From CAXSBR01 sp964236495 (lineage in GTDB: Bacteria; Actinomycetota; Actinomycetes; Mycobacteriales; Jatrophihabitantaceae), in contig CAXSBR010000002.1 of NCBI GenBank assembly GCA_964236495.1, positions 124,001 to 188,000 on the forward strand: 64,000 bases of DNA, in the 5' to 3' direction. The notes beneath the pieces were generated by a model. It saw only the letters and a program-made list of their open reading frames with translations, did no database searches and was not told the DNA's origin. This document shows, in pieces, positions 8,821-17,371 of the stretch. Both the position numbers and the translations under genes were made by a program. Every line of letters begins with the position of its first letter. Within the stretch, counting starts at the first letter, position 1.

Positions 8821-9564
8821 CTACAGCCCGGACTCGGGCGTGCGGATGAGAATGCGGCGGCAGTTCTCGCAGCGCAGCACGTCGTCGGGAGCGGCGCTCC
8901 GTACAGCGCTGAGTTCGCTGCCGGCCAGCTCCAGCCGGCAGCCGTCGCACCGGCGCTGCCGGAGCCCCGCAGCTCCGACGCCGCCCTGCGCCTGGCGGAC
9001 CTTGTCATAGAGCGTCAGCAGATCCGCGGGCATACCTGCCGCCGCCTGCGCGCGCTGCGCGGTGCGCTCGGCGATCGCGGCGTCGATCTCGGCCGTCGCG
9101 GCATCCTTGACCGCCATCGCGGCCTGCTGCTTCGCCGTCAACTCTTCCTGCTGCGTCCGGACAGCTGCCAGCGCGGTCTCGATCTCCTCGCGCTTCTGCA
9201 TCACCTCGAGCGTCTCGTCCTCCAACGTGCCCTGCCGGCGCGCCAGGCTCTGCAGTTCGTGCTGCAGGCTCTCCAGCTCCTTGGCCGGAATGCCGCCAGC
9301 ATCCAGCCGCTTGGAGTTGCGCGCCTCGCGCTGGCGCACGACTTCGATGTCGTTCTCCAGCCGGCGCTGTTCGCCGGCGATGTCGCTGAGTTGGGTCTCC
9401 CACCCCACCGCCTGGGCGTGCAGTGCAAGCGCCTGCTCGGCGTAGTCGGCCAGCTCGGCAAGCTGGGGCAGCGTGCGCCGCTTGTGCGCCAGTTGGGCCA
9501 GCACCGTGTCGACCGCCTGCACGTCGAGGAGTCGCTGCTGGACGGCCGGGTCGGCAGTTACCAA
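8821..9564 (-). CDS. Coiled-coil protein with C4 zinc ribbon (Rv2229c family)
   Basis: Widely conserved actinobacterial protein of unknown exact role, thought to bind nucleic acid. Of 247 residues, about 1-180 form a long heptad-rich coiled coil (repeated Leu/Ala positions with many Glu, Gln and Arg). The C-terminal 45 residues carry a zinc ribbon with CDGC and CENC. It sits between the Nif3-like gene (12 bp upstream) and RNase HI (3 bp downstream), the same trio and order as mycobacteria, so it is co-transcribed with both. Confidence 0.88.
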   Translation of the reverse strand: MVTADPAVQQRLLDVQAVDTVLAQLAHKRRTLPQLAELADYAEQALALHAQAVGWETQLSDIAGEQRRLENDIEVVRQREARNSKRLDAGGIPAKELESLQHELQSLARRQGTLEDETLEVMQKREEIETALAAVRTQQEELTAKQQAAMAVKDAATAEIDAAIAERTAQRAQAAAGMPADLLTLYDKVRQAQGGVGAAGLRQRRCDGCRLELAGSELSAVRSAAPDDVLRCENCRRILIRTPESGL

Positions 9565-9576
9565 GGGTGGAGCCGC

Positions 9577-10752
9577 CTATCTAGATGTCGGGATGTCGAG
9601 TTGTCGGTCAGTCATCGAGGACGCCACGTGCAGCGCCCACGGATCGGTGACGATATCGGACACGACGGCGTCCACCGTATCGCCGAACCGCTCGTGCAGA
9701 CGCTGGGCCACCACGTGCAGCCACGGCACCTCGGTGGCCCAGTGCGCGGCGTCCAGCAACGCCAACGGCGGTCCCTCTGTGCGCTGAGTGACGGCCTCGA
9801 CGGCGTTGTGGTGTCGAAGGTCGGCGGTGAGCAGAACGTCCGCGCCGGCCGAGCGGGCCGCCTCGATCACCGACGAACCGGAACCGCCCAGAACGGCGAC
9901 GCGCCGGATCCGCTGCGACGGATCGCCGGCCGCTCGGACTCCCCAGCTCGTCGCGGGCAGCGTGCGCGCCACCAGCTGGGTGAAGTCGGCCAGTGTCGTT
10001 TTGGCGGGCAGGGTGCCCACCCGGCCGATACCGCGGCCGGCGGAGATCGGAGTGTGTGAAAGGAGATCGAACGCCGGCTCCTCGTAGGGATGTGCCTGCC
10101 GCAAGGCTGCGACGACGGCGTTCCGGCGGTCGGGCGTCAACACCATTTCCACCCGCGCCTCGTCCACGGTGACGATGTCGCCGACCTTGCCTACCGCCGG
10201 CTCGGCTCCCTTACCGGGACGGAAAGTGCCGGTGCCGTCGGCGACAAAGGCGCACCGGTCGTAGTTACCCAGTTTGCCGGCGCCCGCCGCCGCGAGCGCG
10301 TCGATCATCTGCTCTACGTGAGCGCGCGGAACGAACACGGCGATCTTGTCCAGCGCCGGCTCGGGAACCGGCTCCAGCGGCTCGACGTCACGCAATGCGA
10401 ACGTCTGCGCCAGCGCGTCGGACACTCCCAGCGGATTGATCTCGGCATTGGTGTGGGCGACGAACGCGGCTGTGCCCGCTCGGATCATCCGGTGAACTAG
10501 TAGACCCTTGGGATGTGTGGCCGGCACGCCGTGAACGGCGGTGAGGAACAGCGGATGGTGCGCCAAGAGCAGTTGCGCACCGAGTGCGCGGGCCTGCTCC
10601 ACGGTGGCGGGAACCACGTCTATGGCCAACAGCACCCGATCCACCGACTCGTGCGGATCGCCGCAAATCAGGCCCACGGCGTCCCAGGACTCGGCGTCGC
10701 GCTGGGGGTACCACTCATCGACGGCGGCGATCACGTCGGCAAGCTGGGGCAC
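9577..10752 (-). CDS. Nif3-like dinuclear metal-centre protein
   Basis: Member of the NIF3/YbgI family of hexameric, toroidal two-metal proteins; some act as GTP cyclohydrolase I type 2, but the role is generally uncertain. The 391-residue protein has N-terminal WDAVGLICGD and LLLAHHPLF (metal-binding His pair), FVAHTNAEINPLGVSDALA, a PII-like inserted domain (about residues 135-240) as in Gram-positive members, and a C-terminal DAAHWATEVPWL block with the last metal ligand. It is first in the three-gene cluster leading to RNase HI. Confidence 0.9.
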   Translation of the reverse strand: MPQLADVIAAVDEWYPQRDAESWDAVGLICGDPHESVDRVLLAIDVVPATVEQARALGAQLLLAHHPLFLTAVHGVPATHPKGLLVHRMIRAGTAAFVAHTNAEINPLGVSDALAQTFALRDVEPLEPVPEPALDKIAVFVPRAHVEQMIDALAAAGAGKLGNYDRCAFVADGTGTFRPGKGAEPAVGKVGDIVTVDEARVEMVLTPDRRNAVVAALRQAHPYEEPAFDLLSHTPISAGRGIGRVGTLPAKTTLADFTQLVARTLPATSWGVRAAGDPSQRIRRVAVLGGSGSSVIEAARSAGADVLLTADLRHHNAVEAVTQRTEGPPLALLDAAHWATEVPWLHVVAQRLHERFGDTVDAVVSDIVTDPWALHVASSMTDRQLDIPTSR

Positions 10753-10849
10753 GCCGGACAGGCTACCGGCGCACCCTGCGCCCAGTAGAGTTCGCCCGAC
10801 GGTGCCTGACCCGGTTCAGCGGATCAGACGGTGCACGAGCCGCCGGCAC

Positions 10850-10921
10850 GGGCGCTTAGCTCAGCGGAAGAGCTCTCGGTTTACACCCGAGCGGTCGGCG
10901 GTTCGAATCCGTCAGCGCCCA
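10850..10921 (+). tRNA. tRNA-Val (anticodon TAC)
   Basis: A 72-nt cloverleaf. The acceptor GGGCGCT pairs with AGCGCCC, the D-arm is GCTCAGCGGAAGAGC, the anticodon arm is CTCGG-TTTACAC-CCGAG, and the T-arm has GGTTCGAATCC. The discriminator is A and no CCA is encoded. Loop position 34-36 reads TAC, giving valine. Confidence 0.95.
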
Positions 10922-11008
10922 CTTCGTTCCCCGGCCCGCGCGCCTACATTGCTCAGCTGTCCACAGGCCGGCCGGTCCAATTAGGCGCACAGTGTCGGGT
11001 TTGGGACG

Positions 11009-11785
11009 ATGTCTCGCATGGGGATCTTGGTTCGGACGCGTTCGCTGATTCTTGCGGGTTGCGTGGTCACCGGCGCGCTCACCGCCTGCACGTCTGCTTC
11101 GAAGCCGACGGCCGACGACACCACGTATCCCCCGGCCACCATGTCGACCACTGGTGTGACCAGCACGTCCGTGCCGGTGGCAGCCGCGACGTCGACGACG
11201 AGCCTCCCAACGCTCACCACGTCGGCAGCAGTGACGACCCCTCGTACTGCGACGCCCCACACCTCGGCGACAACGACAACCTCTACCGGCCGCCCCGAGG
11301 CCATATCGCCAACAGTGCCCGCCGACGTACCTCGGACCGGGCCGAACGTCACCGGACCGTCGGAGCGACCGCCAGTCATGCCCATCGAGGCCACGAAGCA
11401 CACCGCCGCGGGCGCGGAAGCGTTTTCGAGGTTCTTTGTCAAAACGATCGACTGGGGCTATGCGACGACTAACAGCAAGTACATGCGGCACTATTTCGGT
11501 ACGTCCTGCGCCCTGTGCGTGAAGATCTCGAGCGATATCGACGCGACCGCTGCTGCTGGCCATCACTACCTCGGCGATCGATTGCACATACTCAGCGCGA
11601 AACGAACCGCACCTGCAAAAAGTATTCAGACGACGGTGGCGATCAACGTTGACGCTTTCACCTCAGTTGACAATAAGGGAAACATCAAACAGGCGGCGCC
11701 TCCGGTGCCAGCCCTGACGCTCCGCTGTGGTCCGGCCTGGACGGCTGCCGGTTGGAAAATTTCAAAGATGGTGCGGCTCAGATGA
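11009..11785 (+). CDS. DUF6318-type lipoprotein
   Basis: Secreted lipoprotein of unknown function. The 258-residue product has a signal peptide with lipobox LTAC (Cys near residue 29), then about 100 residues of Thr/Ser/Pro/Ala low complexity acting as a wall-spanning stalk. A folded C-terminal domain (about 130-258) contains FSRFFVKTIDWGYATTNS and a C-x2-C pair (TSCALCVKI), a pattern I associate with DUF6318. Two in-frame ATGs (11009, 11018) are equally plausible. Its stop overlaps the next start as ATGA, so it is co-translated with the secreted protein downstream. Base composition is lower in GC than neighbouring housekeeping genes. Confidence 0.8.
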   Translation: MSRMGILVRTRSLILAGCVVTGALTACTSASKPTADDTTYPPATMSTTGVTSTSVPVAAATSTTSLPTLTTSAAVTTPRTATPHTSATTTTSTGRPEAISPTVPADVPRTGPNVTGPSERPPVMPIEATKHTAAGAEAFSRFFVKTIDWGYATTNSKYMRHYFGTSCALCVKISSDIDATAAAGHHYLGDRLHILSAKRTAPAKSIQTTVAINVDAFTSVDNKGNIKQAAPPVPALTLRCGPAWTAAGWKISKMVRLR

Positions 11786-12717
11786 GAGTCGTGTCTTTGA
11801 CCGCGAAAGTCGCGACTTCAACGGCCGTCGCAGCGCTCATTTGTGGCTACGCGACTTTGGGTTCGCCCGCTGCAGTTGCGGTTGGTGTGCCCGCCGGCCC
11901 CGACCAAGGCTTCAACAGTTCGACAACCAGTAACGGCGTCATCGCGTCCGGCACTAAGGGAGCCCGCGGCAGAAGGCAGCCGACGGCTCCGGCATCACCT
12001 GGTCACAACGGGAATAAGGCTAAAAACTCAGACATCGTCAGCGTCACCACCTCGGATTGCAATGCACCTGGTTCCCAGCTCTCCGGCGATTGTGTTGGCC
12101 GCGTTCGGCCGTGTCCGCCGGTAAATGGCAAGCCGGTGCATTCGTTTGTCTCCGTCACGACCTATACGGCGCCGAAGCGTGTCGTTGTGACACCCTTTTG
12201 CCCAGGCGATCAAGCACCCGGGACGGTAGCCGCGCCGCCTCCCGTTACCGCCGGTGTTGTTCGCGCGTCGGTCGAGAAGTCGTTGCCGCGCCCGGTGATC
12301 GCGAGCGCTCCGCCGCCCACGGCCACCGCGTTGGTGCACGTCCAGATCATCACCTGGATCAAATCTTCGGACGGAGAGGTCCCGCTCGGATCAGCGACGC
12401 TGCTGGGACAGCATGTCGATTTCCGCGCGCACGTCACCACCGTCGACTGGGCCTTCGGGGACGGCTCCTCGGCCACGTCGAACGGCCCCGGCCAGGCGTA
12501 TGACTTCGACGTCAACCCGTGCCGGTCCTACCTGTGTCCCGGCTACTTCGGCCACGTGTACACCAAGGCTGCGCAAGTCACCGTCACCGCTCGGGCCACC
12601 TGGTTCGCCCAATTCCGAGTGGAAGGCGGCGCCTGGCAGAATATCGGCGCAGTTCAAGGAACCACAGGTCAACTTCCGCTCACCATCCACAGCGCCCATA
12701 CCGTCCTGGTCCGCTGA
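11782..12717 (+). CDS. Secreted protein with C-terminal PKD-like domain
   Basis: Unknown function. The 311-residue product starts at the ATG of an ATGA overlap with the lipoprotein gene; an upstream in-frame ATG would only add lipoprotein-overlapping sequence. It has a Sec-type signal peptide (about 1-33, cleavage after AVAV or nearby) and a basic low-complexity stretch. Cysteines fall in pairs (TSDCNAPG, SGDCVGRVRPCPP), and a C-terminal region of about 100 residues contains VDWAFGDGSSATS and GHVYTKAAQVTVTARATW, the W-x-FGDG and Y-x4-Y-V-T pattern of PKD beta-sandwich domains. It is probably surface exposed together with its operon partner. Confidence 0.75.
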   Translation: MRVVSLTAKVATSTAVAALICGYATLGSPAAVAVGVPAGPDQGFNSSTTSNGVIASGTKGARGRRQPTAPASPGHNGNKAKNSDIVSVTTSDCNAPGSQLSGDCVGRVRPCPPVNGKPVHSFVSVTTYTAPKRVVVTPFCPGDQAPGTVAAPPPVTAGVVRASVEKSLPRPVIASAPPPTATALVHVQIITWIKSSDGEVPLGSATLLGQHVDFRAHVTTVDWAFGDGSSATSNGPGQAYDFDVNPCRSYLCPGYFGHVYTKAAQVTVTARATWFAQFRVEGGAWQNIGAVQGTTGQLPLTIHSAHTVLVR

Positions 12718-12757
12718 GACCGGGCGGACGGGGACGCAGCTCAGTACGTTTCGAGAT

Positions 12758-14242
12758 ATGACCGCAGACAACGACAGCCCCAGCGCGTCCCCGACCGACA
12801 GTTACGACGTCGTCGTGATCGGCGGCGGACCGGCGGGCGAGAACGCCGCTCAGTACGCGACCCAAGACAGCGACCTCACCGCCGCGATCATCGAGGCCGA
12901 GCTTGTCGGCGGCGAGTGCTCGTACTGGGCGTGCATGCCGTCGAAGGCGATGCTGCGCCCGGTGGACCTGCTCGCCCAGGCGAAGGCGTCGCCGGCCATT
13001 CCGATCGCCGCAGACGCCCGGCCCGACTTGGCAGAAGTACTGAAGTGGCGCGATGCGATCACTCACAACCTTGACGACAGCGGTCAGGTCGAGTGGGCCG
13101 ACGGCATCGGGATCGACGTGATCCGCGGTCGGGCTCGGATCGACGGTGAGCGAGTGGTCACCGTCTCCACCTCCGACGGCACCACCCGCACAGTTCTGGC
13201 GCGGCAGGCCGTCATCGTCGCCACCGGCACGACGGCGGCGATCGCGCCGGTCGACGGCCTGGCCGATGCACTGCCCTGGACCTCGCGTGACGTGACGAAC
13301 ATGCATGAGCTCCCCACTCGGGTGGCCGTCGTCGGCGGCGGCGTGGTGGCCTGCGAGTCGGCCACCTGGCTGGCCGGGCTGGGCGCTCAGGTGACGCTGA
13401 TCCAGCGGTCGGGATCACTGCTGGCCGGCAACGAGCCGTTCGCGGGCGAACTGGTGGCCCAGCAGTTGGAAAAGGCCGGCGTCGACCTGCGGTTCGACGC
13501 CCACCTCACCGCAGTGCGCCGCGCGGACGCCCAGGACACCGGGTACGGCCACATCCACGGCGGCCAGGTGGAACTCGATGTTGACGGGGAGACCCTGCAC
13601 GTCGACGAGGTCGTGGTGGCCACCGGCCGCAAGCCCGCCACCGCCGACCTAGGCCTGGACGCCGTGGGTGTGCAGCCCAACGCGCACGGCTACCTCGACA
13701 CCGACGACCACCTGGGCGTCGGTGGCTCGGACTGGCTTTACGCCGTCGGTGACGCCAACGGCCGCGCCCTGCTCACGCACATGGGTAAGTACCAGGGCCG
13801 CATCTGCGGCGCCGTGATCGCAGCAAGAGCGGCCGGCGAGTCCGTCGACGGACCGCAGTTCAACGCCAGCGCCGACCACGCCCAGGTTCCGCAGGTGACC
13901 TTCACAGCACCGCAGGTCGCCTCGGTAGGCCTGATGGAGTCGGCCGCCCGCGACGCCGGCATCGACGTGCGCACCGCCGAGTTCGACCTGGTAGACATCT
14001 CCGGCGCCTACGTGCAGGACCCCAACTACGTCGGGCACGCGAAGCTGGTGGTGGACCAGTCTGCGCAGGTCGTCGTCGGCGCGACCTTCGTCGGACCCGA
14101 CGTCGCCGAGCTGCTGCACTCGGCCACCATCGCCGTCGTCGCACGGGTGCCGTTGAGTGTGCTCTGGCACGCCGTTCCGTCTTACCCGACGGTCAGTGAG
14201 GTGTGGTTACGGCTGCAGGAGGCGTTGCGCGCGGGCAGCTGA
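12758..14242 (+). CDS. FAD-dependent pyridine nucleotide-disulfide oxidoreductase
   Basis: Flavoprotein disulfide reductase of the lipoamide dehydrogenase/mercuric reductase family, 494 residues. The FAD site is VVVIGGGPAGENAAQYA; the redox-active pair is in GGECSYWACMPSKAML (C-x4-C). The NAD(P) site is VAVVGGGVVACESATWLAG, followed by VVVATGRKPATADLGL and the second FAD contact YAVGDANGRALLTHMGKYQ. The dimerisation domain ends with LWHAVPSYPTVSEVWL, providing the active-site His-Pro and Glu (HAVPSYPTVSE). There is no adjacent 2-oxoacid dehydrogenase gene, so the substrate is undetermined. The ATG at 12758 places the FAD motif about 17 residues in, as is normal. Confidence 0.9.
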   Translation: MTADNDSPSASPTDSYDVVVIGGGPAGENAAQYATQDSDLTAAIIEAELVGGECSYWACMPSKAMLRPVDLLAQAKASPAIPIAADARPDLAEVLKWRDAITHNLDDSGQVEWADGIGIDVIRGRARIDGERVVTVSTSDGTTRTVLARQAVIVATGTTAAIAPVDGLADALPWTSRDVTNMHELPTRVAVVGGGVVACESATWLAGLGAQVTLIQRSGSLLAGNEPFAGELVAQQLEKAGVDLRFDAHLTAVRRADAQDTGYGHIHGGQVELDVDGETLHVDEVVVATGRKPATADLGLDAVGVQPNAHGYLDTDDHLGVGGSDWLYAVGDANGRALLTHMGKYQGRICGAVIAARAAGESVDGPQFNASADHAQVPQVTFTAPQVASVGLMESAARDAGIDVRTAEFDLVDISGAYVQDPNYVGHAKLVVDQSAQVVVGATFVGPDVAELLHSATIAVVARVPLSVLWHAVPSYPTVSEVWLRLQEALRAGS

Positions 14243-14297
14243 GGGTTGCGACAAGCCCGCCGCCACAGTGGCCCGCGCCGCTGCCAGCAGCAAGCCG

Positions 14298-15350
14298 CTA
14301 CTGGTAGGTGACGATGTCGGGTCGCGGCTTGAGCGCCATCAGCTCGGCCGGGCTCATCAGCCGGGTGTCCTGGGTGAAGAACACCTTGAACCCGACCCCG
14401 AACCTCGGCACCGGAAAGGCAAGCTGGCGAAACACCGCTCGCTTGAGCGTCGGCGACCCCTCCCCGTCGGCGTGCAGCACCTCCTCCACTCCGGCGAAGC
14501 GCTCGATGTGGCTGCGGTCGGGCAGCATCGACGTCCGGAACTGATGGATGATTAGCAGCTTGTCGGGAAGGGAGTGAACCGCGATCAGCCGCGAGAGGTA
14601 GGCGCCCACAGCGTTGATACTTGCCGCTGACGACGAGCCGATCCGGCCGTTGCCAGGTCGTTGACCCGGCGGCACCTTCCACTCCGGATCCAGTGCCACG
14701 CTGACGGCGGGGTCGAGCAGGAACGGCTCCAACGCCTTGACCTGAGGCAGGAACTCCCCAGCGCCGGGCTGGATATCGAGGATAAGCAGCAGATGGTGCT
14801 CATGCGCCGCGGCCAGGTAGGACGCGATCTGGCTGCTGCGCACGGCGCGCGAGTACGTGCTGTTGCGCCCCGGCGAACCTTGGGCGACGGTGGCCAGTAG
14901 TTCCATCGCCGGCTGCACGGGCCGTCCGTAGCCGGCGTAGGCCTTCGCCCGCGCACTCACTGCAGCAGCGGCATGCTCAGGCGTGCCCGCGCCCAGCACG
15001 CCGAGCGCGGCCCCGTCCGGGCCGCCGTAGTAGGCGACCACGCGCAGCCGCGGCAGGATCGTCTGCCCGCCGTCGGGCAGAGGTGTCACCCAAAAGGGTG
15101 CCGACGCACTGCCGCGCGGGCGCGGCGAGGTGGCGGCGCTGGGGGTGGGTTGATGGCCCGCGGGGGCCGCTGCGCCACTGATACGCGCGGGGGACTTGGC
15201 TGCTGGGAAGACGCCGACGTGCACCGCTGCGACGACCAGAAGCACAGCGCTTACTGCCGCGGCGGCAGCCTGCTCACGCCGGATCGTCGACGGAGCGGGA
15301 GCACCAACTCCGGTTCCGGAGAGCATCCAGCGGCGTCTGCGCACTGCCAC
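14298..15350 (-). CDS. Conserved secreted protein, probable beta/alpha fold
   Basis: Function unknown. The 350-residue product has an N-terminal signal anchor (AAAAAVSAVLLVVAAVHVG) and a Pro/Ala/Ser linker to about residue 95. A conserved domain follows with RVVAYYGGPDGAALGVLG, MELLATVAQGSPG, LLLILDIQPG, VSVALDPEWKVPPGQ and LLIIHQFRTSMLPDR. The alternating strand-forming blocks ending in acidic or aromatic residues suggest a TIM-barrel hydrolase-like fold, and similar proteins are common in actinobacteria without assigned function, as far as I recall. A start at 15326 (ATG) is also possible. It is convergent with the flavoprotein reductase. Confidence 0.75.
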   Translation of the reverse strand: MAVRRRRWMLSGTGVGAPAPSTIRREQAAAAAVSAVLLVVAAVHVGVFPAAKSPARISGAAAPAGHQPTPSAATSPRPRGSASAPFWVTPLPDGGQTILPRLRVVAYYGGPDGAALGVLGAGTPEHAAAAVSARAKAYAGYGRPVQPAMELLATVAQGSPGRNSTYSRAVRSSQIASYLAAAHEHHLLLILDIQPGAGEFLPQVKALEPFLLDPAVSVALDPEWKVPPGQRPGNGRIGSSSAASINAVGAYLSRLIAVHSLPDKLLIIHQFRTSMLPDRSHIERFAGVEEVLHADGEGSPTLKRAVFRQLAFPVPRFGVGFKVFFTQDTRLMSPAELMALKPRPDIVTYQ

Positions 15351-15585
15351 AAACTAGAGCTTCGGCGCAGGCCGGCGACTCCGGCACGCCGCCGGCGGCG
15401 CAGATCGAGTACTGTCGTCACTAGCAGTCCGCATCGAGACTGTCCGGAGTGTCGATTACCTCTGGCCCGCGGTTCGACCGGTTCACGGTCAAGTGCAGGA
15501 AAAGTAATCACTTCGCACGGGTCCTGTTCGGCGTAATCCGCCGAGTAACGATACCCGTCAGCGGAGGTAGTGAAAGGAGTTCCTC

Positions 15586-15618
15586 ATGCAGGACGACTAC
15601 GGTCCCTGGGACGATTGA
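15586..15618 (+). CDS. Possible 10-residue peptide ORF with strong ribosome-binding site
   Basis: ATG at 15586 opens a frame for MQDDYGPWDD and stops at TGA. An AAAGGAG Shine-Dalgarno lies seven bases upstream, the best-placed one in this stretch. The 408-bp gap between the secreted protein and SURF1 contains no other supported gene; an overlapping GTG frame from 15570 reaches 15750 but has its GGAGG only 2 nt away. The peptide could be a leader or chance. I do not recognise it. Confidence 0.3.
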   Translation: MQDDYGPWDD

Positions 15619-15758
15619 TCCCCCTGTTCTGGCGTTCGGCCCGGTCGCATTCAGCGGCCGGGCCGGTCGCCGTTCTGGCACCTGTCGGACGTGGCACGGC
15701 GAGCCGGCCCGACGACGTGGACAACGTGGACGACGACCCGCCTGCGTAACCTCGAACG

Positions 15759-16784
15759 GTGCTGACCCAGCTCCGCAAGCCCCGCTATCTACGGCTGGCT
15801 GCGCTGATGCTGCTCGTCGCCACCATCTGCGTCGCGGCGGGCACCTGGCAGATCCGACGGCTGATCGAGAAGCACGACGCGAACGTGCTGCTGCGGTCCA
15901 ACGCCGAGGCCCCGGCCGCCCCGGTGCACGACGTGCTGGCCACCACCGCGACGTCTACCGCGACCACACCGACTGTGACGACACCGACCGCGACGACACC
16001 GTCTGCAACCACACCGATTGCGACGACCCCGACCGCGACGCCGGCATCGGCCGCCGCGGCCGCACAGACCCAGCACGCGCAATTTCGTACCGTCACAGCC
16101 ACCGGCGTGTACGTGGCCGGCGCGCAGGAGCTGGTACGCGAGCAGACGGTCGATGACACCGTCGGTTACCTCGTGCTGACTCCGCTGCGAACCGCCGCAA
16201 CTGCGGGTTCCGCCAGCACGGACCTGCTCATCGTGCGGGGTTTCCTGCCCGCACAGGGCGATCAGACGCCTACGCCTGCCGCACCGCCGACAGGCAGCGT
16301 CACCGTGCGGGCCAGGGTTCAACCCGCCGACACCGCCGACGACGAGTTCGGGCGGATGCCGGGCCAGGCTCGCCGGATCAACGCCGCACAGATGGCCGCG
16401 CGTCTGCACACGCCCGTCTACGCCGGGTACGCCGAACTGCTGGCTGGGCAACCAGGCACGGCCGGGTTGACTGTGATTCCGGACCCGGACCTGTCCAATG
16501 CCGCGGGCGGAGCGATCGAACCGCAACACGCCGCCTACATCATCCAGTGGTACCTGTTCGCGCTCATCGCTCTTGCCGCGCCGTTGGTGATGGCGCGCTC
16601 GGATGCCCAACGCGACAACGAGGCGCCCGCCCGCTCCCGCGCCAAGCTCGATCCGTGGGCCGCGTTGGATGACGACGACGGTGCACTCGAACTGACCAGC
16701 ACTACCGGCGACCAGGACCTGCCGTCGCAGCGCTTGGAGCGGCAGCCGATGGCTCAGCGCTACGGTTCTGCCCGCCGCATCTGA
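15759..16784 (+). CDS. SURF1 family cytochrome oxidase assembly protein
   Basis: Membrane factor for haem-copper oxidase biogenesis (SURF1/Shy1 family). The 341-residue protein has an N-terminal transmembrane helix with the signature LLVATICVAAGTWQIRR, an external domain, and a second helix near 255-275 (YIIQWYLFALIALAAPLVM) followed by a charged cytoplasmic tail. Family motifs include VTATGVYV, GYLVLTPLR, LIVRGFLPA and AYIIQWYLFA. Unusually, a Thr/Pro/Ala repeat of about 40 residues (15-bp DNA period around 15959-16040) is inserted after the first helix, before the conserved external domain. GTG start, only 12 bases after a preceding stop in that frame. Confidence 0.9.
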   Translation: MLTQLRKPRYLRLAALMLLVATICVAAGTWQIRRLIEKHDANVLLRSNAEAPAAPVHDVLATTATSTATTPTVTTPTATTPSATTPIATTPTATPASAAAAAQTQHAQFRTVTATGVYVAGAQELVREQTVDDTVGYLVLTPLRTAATAGSASTDLLIVRGFLPAQGDQTPTPAAPPTGSVTVRARVQPADTADDEFGRMPGQARRINAAQMAARLHTPVYAGYAELLAGQPGTAGLTVIPDPDLSNAAGGAIEPQHAAYIIQWYLFALIALAAPLVMARSDAQRDNEAPARSRAKLDPWAALDDDDGALELTSTTGDQDLPSQRLERQPMAQRYGSARRI

Positions 16785-16852
16785 GCCATCGGACCCCGAT
16801 CGAAGATCGCACGCAGCAGTATCCGCCGCGGTGAGGGGCCAACCACCGCGGG

Positions 16853-17359
16853 TCAGCCCAGCGCGGCGATGGCCTTGCGCCAGTCCTGCGGATCGCGGCC
16901 CTGGCCGGGACCGTTCATCTCGGCGAAGCGGACGACGCCCGAGCGGTCCACGAGGAAGGTGCCTCGGTTGGCGAAGCCGCCGTCGGCGTTAAACACGCCG
17001 TAGGCGCTGGAGACCGCACCATGCGGCCAGAAGTCCGAGAGCAGAGGCAGGTCGAACGACTCGCGCTGGTCGAAGATCTTGTGCGCATAGCTGGAGTCGC
17101 AGCTGATCGTCACTGTCGTCAGGGTGTCGGTGGAGAAGGCGTCGGCACCGTCGCGCAGAGCCTGCAGTTCGCCGGTGCAGGTGCCGGTGAACGCGAATGG
17201 GTAGAAGACGATGAGCACATTGCGCTTGGCGAGCAGCGCAGAGAGCGTCACCTCTTCGTTGTTCTGGTCCTTGAGCGTGAAGTCCGGCGCATCGTCGCCG
17301 ACGGCGATCGGAGTGGACCTGGGTTGTGCGACCTGCGCAGGGGAGCTGACTGAGGGCAC
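16853..17359 (-). CDS. ahpE: AhpE-type one-cysteine peroxiredoxin
   Basis: Reduces hydroperoxides through a peroxidatic cysteine. The 168-residue protein has APDFTLKDQNNEEVTLS, then FYPFAFTGTCTGELQALRD, in which Cys of TGTCTGEL is the peroxidatic residue, and DLPLLSDFWPHGAVSSAYGVFN plus FLVDRSGVVRFAEMN, blocks close to mycobacterial AhpE. A later resolving cysteine is not apparent apart from TISCDSS. It lies 12 bp after the DUF3052 gene, as in mycobacteria, so the two are likely one operon, divergent from aceE. Confidence 0.92.
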   Translation of the reverse strand: MPSVSSPAQVAQPRSTPIAVGDDAPDFTLKDQNNEEVTLSALLAKRNVLIVFYPFAFTGTCTGELQALRDGADAFSTDTLTTVTISCDSSYAHKIFDQRESFDLPLLSDFWPHGAVSSAYGVFNADGGFANRGTFLVDRSGVVRFAEMNGPGQGRDPQDWRKAIAALG

Positions 17360-17371
17360 GGCGGTGGCAAC

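Noticed and set aside
8317..10059. 580-codon plus-strand frame across RNase HI, zinc-ribbon and Nif3 genes
   Set aside because: All three minus-strand genes are well supported; the frame is their shadow.
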